From NCBI GenBank assembly GCA_965276635.1, contig CBDIBC010000002.1:322120-386119 (forward strand): DNA of 64,000 bases, read 5' to 3'. Made by a program: the position numbers and the translations under genes. Of the stretch, positions 1-7,395 are shown piece after piece; position 1 is the stretch's first letter; each line of letters opens with the position of its first letter. Below the pieces are notes generated by a model that was not told the DNA's origin, searched no databases, and was given only the letters and a program-made list of their open reading frames with translations. This DNA is from CBDIBC01 sp965276635. GTDB lineage: Bacteria; Actinomycetota; Acidimicrobiia; Acidimicrobiales; Palsa-688.

Positions 1-142
1 TCCACACCGCAAGGACGAGGACGACTGACAGCAGCATCTTGGCCGACCCCATCAGGAGTCTTCCTGCCCAGCGCCGCCCGGCGGGCTGGGGTGCGAAGAG
101 GGGGTCGGTCAGCGCGGTGGCCGGTGCCTCGATGGCGGTCAT
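1..142 (-). CDS. ABC transporter permease, second subunit (partial, runs off left edge)
   Basis: Only the first 47 codons lie in the window. The start ATG is at 142-140 and overlaps the TGA of the preceding permease (141-139) in an ATGA arrangement. The visible protein begins MTAIEAPATAL and, after a short basic stretch (GRRWAGRL), enters a hydrophobic segment (MLLSVVLVLAVW) that looks like the first membrane helix of a BPD-type importer permease. Context makes it the second permease of the four-gene importer operon. The identification rests on position and the one helix; no family motif such as the EAA loop is visible. Confidence 0.7.
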   Translation of the reverse strand, partial: MTAIEAPATALTDPLFAPQPAGRRWAGRLLMGSAKMLLSVVLVLAVW

Positions 143-927
143 CGCCGAGCCGCCTGGGCCCACGGCGTCACCAGGCGTCCGACGGTGGCCACCAACGCGA
201 AACCGAGTCCGCCGATCAGGGTGGCCACCAGTGCGATGCCCCAGGTGCGAGGCACGTTGAACGCCTGCTCGGACGCGATCATGGCCTGGCCGAGGCCGCT
301 GTCCTGCTGTCCCAGGTACTCGCCGATCATGGCGCCGAGGACGGCAGCGGGCGCGGCGATGCGCAGGCCGGCGAACAGGCTCGGCAACGACGACCGCAGG
401 CGGACCCGCAGCAGCTGCTGCCAGGCGCCACCGCCGTAGGCGGCGACCAGGTCGAGGCTGGTCGTTGCGGCCGAGCGCAGGCCAAGGACCATGCCGACGA
501 AGGTGGTGAAGAACACGGCCATGGCGGCCAGGATGACCTTGGACGTCTCGCCGTTGAAGACGATGACCAGGATGGACCCGATGGCCACGATGGGCAGGCA
601 GTACGACACCACCCCCAACTGCGTCAGCGGCCCCTCGAACACGGGGAACGTGACGGCAACGGTCGCCACCACGACGGCGATGGCGTCACCCCAGAAGTAG
701 CCGCGCGTGGCCTCCCACAGGGTGGTGCGCAGGTTGGGCCCGTAGAAGTGCCAGCCGTCGTGGACCATGGTGGTGACGATGCGGTCGGGTGAGGGCCACA
801 CCCGGGACTGCGGCGCCAGGACTGCGGTGAGGAGCTCCCAGACGACGACCAGGACGACGAAGCTGACTGCGCCGGTGGCCCACTGCGGGATGCCGGGCCG
901 GGTGCGGGCTGGGAGGGCGACGCTCAT
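139..927 (-). CDS. ABC transporter permease (SsuC/TauC-type)
   Basis: A 262-residue inner-membrane permease of the nitrate/taurine/thiamine-precursor importer class. Hydrophobic segments are visible around residues 20-40, 80-100, 105-130, 130-150, 195-215 and 230-255. A cytoplasmic EAA-like loop lies near residue 170-195 (AAYGGGAWQQLLRVRLRSSL then PSLFAGLRIA), which docks the ATPase. It starts at 927, overlapping the ATPase stop by 4 bp, and its own stop overlaps the next permease by 4 bp, so the four genes are probably one transcript. The substrate cannot be read from the sequence; the adjacent purine-degradation genes suggest a purine or ureide compound (inference). Confidence 0.85.
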   Translation of the reverse strand: MSVALPARTRPGIPQWATGAVSFVVLVVVWELLTAVLAPQSRVWPSPDRIVTTMVHDGWHFYGPNLRTTLWEATRGYFWGDAIAVVVATVAVTFPVFEGPLTQLGVVSYCLPIVAIGSILVIVFNGETSKVILAAMAVFFTTFVGMVLGLRSAATTSLDLVAAYGGGAWQQLLRVRLRSSLPSLFAGLRIAAPAAVLGAMIGEYLGQQDSGLGQAMIASEQAFNVPRTWGIALVATLIGGLGFALVATVGRLVTPWAQAARR

Positions 928-1760
928 GTGCCGTCGGGTCGGCCGCTCCCGAAGAGCAGCTCGCTGAGCTGGTCACAACACCCGTGGAACTCCGGCGAGC
1001 GCATCATCTCCGGCGTCCGGGGCCGGGGTAGGTCGATGCCCACCCGGGCCATGATCCGGCCGGGGCGGGGGCTCATCACTGCGACCTCGTCGGCCAGGAA
1101 GACCGCTTCGGAGATGGAGTGGGTGACCAGGAGGGTGGTGGTGGCCCGATCGGTCCAGATGCGTTGCAGCTCCAGGTTCATGCGTTGGCGAGTCATCTCG
1201 TCGAGCGCGCCGAAGGGCTCGTCGAGGAGCAGGATCTCCGGTTCGATCACCAGGGCCCGGGCGATGGCGACGCGCTGGCGCATGCCGCCCGACAGCTGGG
1301 CCGGGCGGGCCTTGGTGAACTCCTCCAGACCGACCAGGCCGATGAGGTCGTGGATCGCTCGGTCGCTGACCTTGGTGCCACTGATCTCCAGTGGAAGCTT
1401 GATGTTGGCGAACACGGAGCGCCACGGCAGCAGGGCCGGGTCCTGGAAGGCGATGCCGAGCTTGCGGCCCTTGGCCGCCGCGGGCGCCTCGCCGTGCACC
1501 AACGCCTCGCCCGACGTCGGCGTCTCTAGGTCGGCCAGGATGCGCAGGATGGTCGACTTGCCGCAGCCGGACGGGCCGAGCAGCGCGACGAAGGCGCCGT
1601 TGGCCGCGCTGTAGTCGACCGAGTCGAGGGCCGTGATCGTCTGGCGGTCCACCCGGAAGGTCTTGGTCAGGTGTCGGAGGCTGATGCCGGACGCGTCCAC
1701 GATCGTTGGGTCCTCTCGCGGGCGCCCGGCGACGATCGTGTCCGATGCGCCAGGGGTCAT
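924..1760 (-). CDS. ABC transporter ATP-binding protein (SsuB/TauB-type)
   Basis: A 278-residue cytoplasmic ATPase energising the importer. Walker A GPSGCGKST is at residues 62-70, the Q-loop near 106 (AFQDPALLPW), the signature LSGGMRQRV at 156-164 and Walker B LLLDEPFGALD at 177-187; the switch histidine is in LVTHSISEAV. This is the compact pattern of nitrate/sulfonate/taurine-family ATPases. The start ATG (1760) overlaps the binding-protein stop (1759-1757), and the stop overlaps the permease start. A much longer in-frame extension exists upstream but would run through the binding-protein gene in another frame, so the short start is chosen. Confidence 0.92.
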   Translation of the reverse strand: MTPGASDTIVAGRPREDPTIVDASGISLRHLTKTFRVDRQTITALDSVDYSAANGAFVALLGPSGCGKSTILRILADLETPTSGEALVHGEAPAAAKGRKLGIAFQDPALLPWRSVFANIKLPLEISGTKVSDRAIHDLIGLVGLEEFTKARPAQLSGGMRQRVAIARALVIEPEILLLDEPFGALDEMTRQRMNLELQRIWTDRATTTLLVTHSISEAVFLADEVAVMSPRPGRIMARVGIDLPRPRTPEMMRSPEFHGCCDQLSELLFGSGRPDGT

Positions 1761-2875
1761 ACCGGGCTCGACTTCAGCGCGGGCATCTCGGTGTAGACCT
1801 CGTCGATGATGGACGTGTCGAACAGCGACTTGTCCACCTTGACACCGGAGAGCGACAGGGTGGCGAGGTTCTGCTCGATCTGTGTCGCGGTGACGGTCAG
1901 GATGCCGTCGGTGGTGGTGCGAGCGTCGAGGATGAGCTTGTTCTGCGCCATCGACTCCTTGGTCTGCTCGGGGATGGCGTTGCCGAGGTTGGCGCCGTAC
2001 TTGTTCACCGACAGCGTGGGTCCGGCCGCCGGGTCGGCGAGGGAGTCGTGCCAGCCCCGGATCTCCGCGGTGAGGAAGGCCTTCAGCTGGGCCCGTGACG
2101 TGGCGCTGGCCAGGACTCCCTTCTGCACCATGTAGCTCTCGGACACCAGCGGGTAGTGGAAGTCGTTCAACAGGAACGTCGTCGTCTGCACCCCCATGGC
2201 GGCCAGCGCGATCGGCTCGTTGGTGATGAACGAGAACCAGCCGTCGCACTTCTTCTCGGCCAGGGGAGTCGGGTCGAACTGGGCGGGGAAGACGCTCACC
2301 TTGGACGAGTCGATGTTGTTGGCCTTGAGGAACGAGTGCCACACCGACAGGTTCGTGGACTGGACGCCCACGGTCTTGCCGATCATGTCCTGCGGCGTGT
2401 TCAGCGGGCTGGTGGCCAACGACATGATGGCGAACGGGTTCTTCTGGTATTGGGCGGCGACGATCACCAGCGGCGCCCCGTTCGCCACCGCCGGAGCGGT
2501 GATGTCCGGCGACGAGATGCCGACGAAGGCCTTGCCTGCGGCCACGATGGAGTCCTGGGCGACGGTCGGTCCACCAGCCAGCAGGTTCACGCCCTTCAGC
2601 CCGGCCGCGGTGTAGTAGCCGCGGGTGTCGGCCAGGTACTCGCCGGAGAACTCGGCGTTCTTGATCCACGACAGCTGCAGGGAGATGGCAGGCAGGCTGC
2701 CCGGCACCACCGACCCACCCGACGGGCCGGCGGTCGTGGCCGAGCTGTTGGAAGTCTTGCTGCTCGAACCGCAACCGGCCAGGAATGCCGGCACGCCGAT
2801 CCCCATGGCGGCCAGGCCGAGGCCGGTGGCGCCGCCTCGCTGCAGGAACGCCCGGCGCCCCATGCGATCTGTCAT
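1757..2875 (-). CDS. ABC transporter substrate-binding lipoprotein (NMT1/THI5-like)
   Basis: A 372-residue extracytoplasmic binding protein. The N-terminus has a twin-arginine motif (GRRAFLQ), a hydrophobic stretch and a lipobox ending LAGC, followed by a Ser/Thr-rich linker, so it is a Tat-exported lipoprotein. The body starts ISLQLSWIKNAEFSGEY and carries the GKTVGVQ-type segment of the NMT1/THI5 fold, used for pyrimidine, riboflavin, taurine and related ligands. The start at 2875 is preceded by GAGAGGTG, a good ribosome-binding site; a longer reading frame from 3151 lacks this and would bury the signal peptide. It heads the importer operon and is divergent from the purine operon. The ligand is unknown; a purine or ureide is likely from context. 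Confidence 0.88.
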   Translation of the reverse strand: MTDRMGRRAFLQRGGATGLGLAAMGIGVPAFLAGCGSSSKTSNSSATTAGPSGGSVVPGSLPAISLQLSWIKNAEFSGEYLADTRGYYTAAGLKGVNLLAGGPTVAQDSIVAAGKAFVGISSPDITAPAVANGAPLVIVAAQYQKNPFAIMSLATSPLNTPQDMIGKTVGVQSTNLSVWHSFLKANNIDSSKVSVFPAQFDPTPLAEKKCDGWFSFITNEPIALAAMGVQTTTFLLNDFHYPLVSESYMVQKGVLASATSRAQLKAFLTAEIRGWHDSLADPAAGPTLSVNKYGANLGNAIPEQTKESMAQNKLILDARTTTDGILTVTATQIEQNLATLSLSGVKVDKSLFDTSIIDEVYTEMPALKSSPV

Positions 2876-3041
2876 CGTCACCTCTCGGTCAAGCTCCTGG
2901 ATGTGGTCGAGGCCGACGGTACGTCGACGGCGTTTCGGGGCCGTGCGTGATCGGTGAACGCAATGTTTCGGCCCCGTCGGAAAGGATGAGTTCATACCGA
3001 CGAAACACACGGCGTCGCCGCTCCCGGGCAGGATCCCAGAT
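2876..3041. promoter_or_regulatory. Divergent promoter region between importer and purine operon
   Basis: This 166-bp spacer must hold promoters for the importer (minus) and the purine-catabolism operon (plus). It contains TGTTTCG at 2964-2970 and its reverse complement CGAAACA at 3001-3007. A similarly spaced TGTTTC/GAAACA pair occurs in the other divergent promoter of the island (7306-7360). These could be half-sites of a shared regulator, but the arms are short and far apart, so this is tentative. Confidence 0.4.
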
Positions 3042-3338
3042 GTGCCCAGCCTGTCCACCCACGTCCTCGATTCGGGAGCAGGCGGTCCGCGCCCCGGGAT
3101 CGCCGTCGCCGTCCACGACCCGGGCGGCTCGGTGGTCGGCGGCGGCATCACCGACGGCAGCGGACGGGTGGCGGCGCTCGCCGAGGGGCTGAGCGTTGGC
3201 CGCTACTCCATCAGCTGGCAGGTCGGTGGTTCGTTCCTCACCGACGTGGCGGTCACCGTCGAGCTCGGAGCCGAGCGGCACTACCACGTGCCCCTCTTGT
3301 GCGCCGGCGCGTCAGCCGTCACCTACCTCGGTGCCTGA
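3042..3338 (+). CDS. 5-hydroxyisourate hydrolase (transthyretin-like)
   Basis: A 98-residue protein of the HIUase family, which opens 5-hydroxyisourate to OHCU, the step after urate oxidation. It begins with GTG (MPSLSTHVLD) and has the N-terminal STHVLD histidine motif and the near-C-terminal HYHVPLL histidine motif of the active site. The normal C-terminal signature of the family is YRGS; here the last residues read TYLGA. It is also slightly shorter than usual. The stop overlaps the next gene by 8 bp. Family and context are convincing; the changed C-terminus leaves catalytic competence open. Confidence 0.85.
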   Translation: MPSLSTHVLDSGAGGPRPGIAVAVHDPGGSVVGGGITDGSGRVAALAEGLSVGRYSISWQVGGSFLTDVAVTVELGAERHYHVPLLCAGASAVTYLGA

Positions 3339-3837
3339 CCTGGTGCCGGCCGACACGCTCGCCGCTCTGGATCGTGCCGGGCTGGCCTCGGCGCTGACCC
3401 CTTTGTGGGAGGACGCCGGGCCCCTGGTGGATGGCCTCGTCGGCCGCCCGGTGGTCAGCTGGGAGCACCACCTGGACATGGCCGAGGCGACGATCACCGG
3501 CATGGACGATGCCACCCGGTCGGCGTTGTTGCGGGCCCACCCGCGTCTCGGGGCCCCACCCGCGACCCTCAGCGCCGATTCCTACCGAGAGCAGGATGGC
3601 GATCGGGCCCGAGCGGGCCGCGTCAGCGCCCGCCTGGCGTCGCTCAACGATCGCTACGAGCGTCGCTTCGGGTTCCCGTTCGTCGAGTGGGTCGCCGGCC
3701 GACCGCTGGCGGCGCTGGTCCCTGTCTTGGAGACGCGTATGGAACGGGACCGGACGACCGAGCTGAGCGCCGGCTGCGCTGCTCTCGTGGCCATCGCCCG
3801 CGATCGACTCTCCCGACACAGGACGGAGTGCCCGTGA
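3331..3837 (+). CDS. OHCU decarboxylase
   Basis: A 168-residue enzyme predicted to decarboxylate 2-oxo-4-hydroxy-4-carboxy-5-ureidoimidazoline to S-allantoin. The conserved AHPRLGAP segment near residue 67 carries the catalytic histidine, and the family's central SYREQDG and LASLNDRYERRFGFPFVEWVAGR stretches are clear. The GTG start at 3331 lies inside the end of the HIUase gene (8-bp overlap), and the stop overlaps the next GTG by 4 bp, so it is translationally coupled on both sides. Confidence 0.9.
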   Translation: MPDLVPADTLAALDRAGLASALTPLWEDAGPLVDGLVGRPVVSWEHHLDMAEATITGMDDATRSALLRAHPRLGAPPATLSADSYREQDGDRARAGRVSARLASLNDRYERRFGFPFVEWVAGRPLAALVPVLETRMERDRTTELSAGCAALVAIARDRLSRHRTECP

Positions 3838-4259
3838 CCCTCATGTTCCTCAACGGGACAGCCATGTCCGGCCAGAAGGACCACCGCGCCCACGCCGGTT
3901 CGGTGTTCCTCGGGCCGGCGCGCACGACGGCGGCCTACCGCTTCTTCGCCATCCGCGACGAGTTCCCCGGCCTGTTCCCCGTCGCCCACGGCGGCCGGTG
4001 CATCGACGGCGAGCTCTACGACATCCCCGACGACGTGTTGACCGGGAGCCTGTTGCCCTCCGAGCCGCCCGAGCTCGAGCTCGGCGACATCGAGCTCGTC
4101 GACGGCGAAGCCGTCCATGCCATGCTCCTCGTGCCGGCGCGGATCTCCCCGGGCGACAAGCTGGTCGACATCGCCGAGCTGGGCGGGTTCCGCGCCTACC
4201 AGCGGTTCCTCGCCGCCAACCTCGACGTCCACGCCACTCTCGGTGCCCAGCCCCGCTGA
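3834..4259 (+). CDS. Free-standing allophanate hydrolase C-terminal-like protein
   Basis: A 141-residue cytoplasmic protein resembling the C-terminal domain of allophanate hydrolase (gamma-glutamylcyclotransferase-like fold), without the amidase domain. Diagnostic stretches are MFLNGTAMSGQ, GSVFLGPARTTAAYRFF, PVAHGGRCIDGELY and DIAELGGFRAYQRF. It starts at GTG 3834 with a 4-bp overlap to the decarboxylase gene, and its end overlaps the amidohydrolase start by 17 bp, so it is clearly part of the purine operon. In allophanate hydrolases this domain helps finish urea breakdown; its role alone is not known, and a part in ureide or carbamoyl chemistry is an inference. Confidence 0.75.
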   Translation: MTLMFLNGTAMSGQKDHRAHAGSVFLGPARTTAAYRFFAIRDEFPGLFPVAHGGRCIDGELYDIPDDVLTGSLLPSEPPELELGDIELVDGEAVHAMLLVPARISPGDKLVDIAELGGFRAYQRFLAANLDVHATLGAQPR

Positions 4260-5490
4260 CCCGTCGGGACTGGACGGGGCCCGCCTGCTCCAGCGCCTCG
4301 ACGAGCTGGCCGAGATCGGTCGCATCCCTGGGCGGCCGGGGACAACCCGCCTGGCCTGGTCGGTCGAGGACCGCGCCGCCCGGGACCTGCTGGCCGGCTG
4401 GGTGACCGCACCCGGCATCACGGTGGCGGTCGATGCCGTCGGCACGCTCACCGTGGAGTGGCCCGGCCAGGTCGACGACCTGCCGCCCCTGGTCGTGGGC
4501 AGCCACCTCGACACCGTTATCGACGCCGGTCCGCTCGATGGAGCTTACGGAACCGTGGCCGCGTTCGAGATCGTGAACGAGCTGGCTGGGGTCGGGGAAC
4601 GGATGCGTCACCCGGTGCGCGCCGTGGCCTGGGCCAACGAAGAGGGTGTCGTGGCGGCCCCGTTCACGGGTAGCCGGGTCGCTGCGGGCGTAGCCGTCGA
4701 CCTCGAAACCCCAGGGCCCGACGGCTGCACCGTCGCCGAGCGCCTGCGCGATGCGGGAGGTAACACCGCCGGCATCGCGGCGGCGGCGTGGGCTCCCGTC
4801 GCGGCCTACCTGGAGCTGCACATCGAACAAGGCCCGGTGCTGCACGATTGTGGTGATCCCATCGGGATCGTGACCGCCATCACGGGGTCCCGGCGGGGCA
4901 CCGTCACGGTGACCGGCCGGGCCAACCACGCCGGCACGACACCGATGCACCTGCGACGCGACGCGCTCGTGGCCGCCGCGCCCCTCGTCGCCATCGTCGA
5001 GGAGTTGGCGACCAAAGGGCCGGCAGATGTGGCCACCGTCGGTTCGCTCGTCGTCGACCCGGGTAGCGGCAATGTGGTCCCCGGTCGGGTGACGCTCACC
5101 TACGACATACGCAGCGTGGACGACGGGAACGCCGACCAGGCCCTCCTGCTGCTCCACCAGGCCGCAGCCCGCATCGAAGCCTCCACCGCCAACCCGGTCA
5201 CTGTTGTCCCCACCTCTTCGACCGCCGCCGTGGCTACCGACGGCCGACTCCGAGCGGCCATCGCCGATGCGGCGCGCGCCCTGGGTCTGGCCAGCCGGGA
5301 GCTGCCGAGCGGCGCCGGCCACGACGCCCAGCACCTGGCCGCGCTCGGCCCCATGGGCATGATCTTCGTGCCGAGCACCGATGGCCTCAGCCACCACCCC
5401 GACGAGGCCACGCCCCCCGAGCGTCTCGTCGACGGCGCCTGCGTGCTGCTCGCCGCCCTCCGCCTCGCCGATGCCCGGCTCGACCCGTGA
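4243..5490 (+). CDS. Allantoate amidohydrolase (M20, hydantoinase/carbamoylase family)
   Basis: A 415-residue metal-dependent amidohydrolase of the AllC/N-carbamoylase group, expected to release ammonia and CO2 from allantoate. The dinuclear-metal motifs are in order: VVGSHLDTV, DGAYG, WANEEG, HIEQGPVL, the dimerisation-domain GRANHAGTTPM and the C-terminal SGAGHDAQ and DGLSHHPDE. GTG 4243 is chosen because it gives the normal N-terminus (GARLLQRLDELAEIG); it overlaps the preceding gene by 17 bp. The stop overlaps the allantoinase start by 4 bp. N-carbamoyl amino-acid hydrolase or beta-ureidopropionase activity cannot be excluded by sequence alone, but the context supports allantoate. Confidence 0.88.
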   Translation: MPSPADPSGLDGARLLQRLDELAEIGRIPGRPGTTRLAWSVEDRAARDLLAGWVTAPGITVAVDAVGTLTVEWPGQVDDLPPLVVGSHLDTVIDAGPLDGAYGTVAAFEIVNELAGVGERMRHPVRAVAWANEEGVVAAPFTGSRVAAGVAVDLETPGPDGCTVAERLRDAGGNTAGIAAAAWAPVAAYLELHIEQGPVLHDCGDPIGIVTAITGSRRGTVTVTGRANHAGTTPMHLRRDALVAAAPLVAIVEELATKGPADVATVGSLVVDPGSGNVVPGRVTLTYDIRSVDDGNADQALLLLHQAAARIEASTANPVTVVPTSSTAAVATDGRLRAAIADAARALGLASRELPSGAGHDAQHLAALGPMGMIFVPSTDGLSHHPDEATPPERLVDGACVLLAALRLADARLDP

Positions 5491-6392
5491 ACGCGGATCG
5501 CGATCTGGTCGGCTACGGCGAGCGACCGCCAGACCCGGCGTGGCCGGGCGGCGCATCCATCGCCGTCCAGTTCGTCGTGAACTACGAGGAAGGCGCAGAG
5601 CGCAACGTGGTCGACGGCGACGCCACGTCCGAGACCTTCCTGTCGGAGATGATCGGCGCCGAAGCCTTCCCCGATCGGCACATGAGCATGGAGTCGCTGT
5701 ACGAGTACGGCAGCCGCGCCGGATTCTGGCGCCTCCTGCGCGTCTTCGCCCGCGCCGGGCTGCCCATCACCGTGTTCGGCGTGGCCACCGCGCTGGCCAG
5801 GAACCCTGCGGCCGCAACGGCGATCGTCGGCGCCGGCCACGAGGTTGCCGGTCACGGGCTGCGTTGGTTGAGCTACCAGGACGTCGACCCGGACACCGAG
5901 CGCGCCGACCTGGCCGCCGCGGTCCGCATCCTCACCGACGTCACCGGCGTGGCACCGGTCGGCTGGTACACCGGCCGCGACTCGCCGAACACCCGCCGGC
6001 TGGTGGTGGAGCAAGGCGGCTTCCTCTACGACGCCGATTCCTACGCCGACGACCTGCCGTACTGGACAGTGGTGGAGGACCGTGACCATCTGGTGGTGCC
6101 CTATGCGATGGACACCAACGACATGCGCTTCGCCTCGGCCGGCGGCTTCGCCACCGGCGACGACTGGGGGGACTACTGCAGGGACGCCTTCGACGTCCTC
6201 CGACGGGAGGGGGAGGAGGGAAGCCCCAAGATGCTGTCAATCGGCCTGCACGGCCGCATAATGGGTCGTCCTGGCCGCACTGCCGCGTTGGAGCGCTTCG
6301 TCGACCACGTGGTCGGCCACGAGCGGGTCTGGATCTGCCGGCGAGTCGACATCGCCCGCCACTGGATCGCCGCCCACCCGCCGGTGTCCTAG
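5487..6392 (+). CDS. puuE: Allantoinase, PuuE type (polysaccharide-deacetylase fold)
   Basis: A 301-residue protein closely following the PuuE family of metal-independent allantoinases, which hydrolyse allantoin to allantoate. Characteristic stretches are RDLVGYGERPPDPAWPGG, VQFVVNYEEGAE, SETFLSEMIGAE, RHMSMESLYEYGSRAGFWR and ITVFGVATALARNP. It starts at GTG 5487, overlapping the amidohydrolase stop (GTGA). Its TAG stop shares two bases with the stop of the convergent dioxygenase gene. It completes the allantoin-to-allantoate step of the operon. Confidence 0.92.
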   Translation: MNADRDLVGYGERPPDPAWPGGASIAVQFVVNYEEGAERNVVDGDATSETFLSEMIGAEAFPDRHMSMESLYEYGSRAGFWRLLRVFARAGLPITVFGVATALARNPAAATAIVGAGHEVAGHGLRWLSYQDVDPDTERADLAAAVRILTDVTGVAPVGWYTGRDSPNTRRLVVEQGGFLYDADSYADDLPYWTVVEDRDHLVVPYAMDTNDMRFASAGGFATGDDWGDYCRDAFDVLRREGEEGSPKMLSIGLHGRIMGRPGRTAALERFVDHVVGHERVWICRRVDIARHWIAAHPPVS

Positions 6393-7270
6393 CGAGCCGC
6401 GTTCTTCACGAAGTCGCCGGGGCCGTAGGTGGTGGGCTCGGTCCCCGCGTACCAGCTGCCCCGGACGTGACGGCGCCGGGCGGAGATGTCCGTGGCCAGC
6501 GCGGCGGAGTGCCACAGGTAGCAGTCGTGGAAGAGGATGTCGCCCGGCTCGGCGTACACGACGATCTCGCCGGGCACCTTCTCGAAGCCCAGCGGCATCG
6601 GGGCGGGCGGGGGAACGTCGGTGTAGCCGCCTGACGGTGCCGAGCCCTCGGGGACGACGGCGCCGTTCACGTTCTCGTACGGCGGCGGGGTGGCCCACCG
6701 ATGGCTGCCGGGCACCACCCGCAGGAAACCGTTCGCCGGGCTGGTGCCGTCCACGTGGATGGTGATGGCCGTGGCCGGCCACATCGGCAGGTGGGGGCTG
6801 GACTGCCAGTCGCTGTGCCATCCGATGCGCGTATAGCTGCTCTCCCGGCCCGGGCGAGCGTCCTGGTAGACGTAGCCGAACCGCTCCGATTCGGCCGACC
6901 AGCAGGTCGGCCCCAGCCAGCGCCGGATGGCCCCTTCGACCAGCTCCGAGTGGATGATCGCCCCGGCGGTGGGAGACAGGTCGGTGATGTGGATCACGTA
7001 GTTGGCGAAGCGCTGGGCCTTGGCCCCGGCGTCCCCCTCGATGAGCACGGTCGTGCCGTGCCGGGCATCCAGGTCCCCGGCCACCAGCTGCTCCTGCGCC
7101 GCCTCGCACTCGGCCTCCAACCGGTCCAGGGTCGGATCGTCGACGGCGCCGGACAGCACGGCGAAGCCGTGGCGACGGTAGAAGGAGTCAAGGTCGTCGA
7201 GTCGGTCGATCCCGAAGACGCCGGGTGTGCTGTCGATCCCGAGAATCGCGGTCGGCTGGTTGGCGGCCAT
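6389..7270 (-). CDS. Phytanoyl-CoA dioxygenase family protein (Fe(II)/2-oxoglutarate)
   Basis: A 293-residue non-haem iron dioxygenase. The facial triad is visible as HxD in IGWHSDWQSS and the distal histidine in FHDCYLWHSA, followed by an arginine-rich stretch (SARRRHVRGSW) that can bind 2-oxoglutarate. I chose ATG 7270 (MAANQPTAILG); a start at 7348 is also open. It lies between the purine operon and hpxO, divergent from the latter. The substrate is unknown; being embedded in a purine island without a visible xanthine dehydrogenase, hydroxylation of a purine or an unrelated small molecule are both possible. Confidence 0.82.
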   Translation of the reverse strand: MAANQPTAILGIDSTPGVFGIDRLDDLDSFYRRHGFAVLSGAVDDPTLDRLEAECEAAQEQLVAGDLDARHGTTVLIEGDAGAKAQRFANYVIHITDLSPTAGAIIHSELVEGAIRRWLGPTCWSAESERFGYVYQDARPGRESSYTRIGWHSDWQSSPHLPMWPATAITIHVDGTSPANGFLRVVPGSHRWATPPPYENVNGAVVPEGSAPSGGYTDVPPPAPMPLGFEKVPGEIVVYAEPGDILFHDCYLWHSAALATDISARRRHVRGSWYAGTEPTTYGPGDFVKNAAR

Positions 7271-7395
7271 CGATCGCCCAGCGTAGGACGCCGATGTTGC
7301 CGGATTGTTTCTGCCGCGGGTTGCCTGCGGTCGCCGACCATTGTTCACGGAAGGGAAACAGTGGCCTTGGTCGGCGCGGCCATGCTGGTGATCCA
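7271..7395. promoter_or_regulatory. Divergent promoter region between dioxygenase and hpxO
   Basis: This 125-bp spacer separates the minus-strand dioxygenase from the plus-strand urate hydroxylase. TGTTTC lies at 7306-7311 and GAAACA at 7355-7360, echoing the pair at 2964/3001 in the other divergent region of the island. No clear Shine-Dalgarno precedes either start. Confidence 0.35.

Noticed and set aside
924..2774. A 616-codon frame extending the ABC ATPase upstream
   Set aside because: The extension overlaps the binding-protein gene in another frame and has no homology; the ATGA start at 1760 fits the operon.
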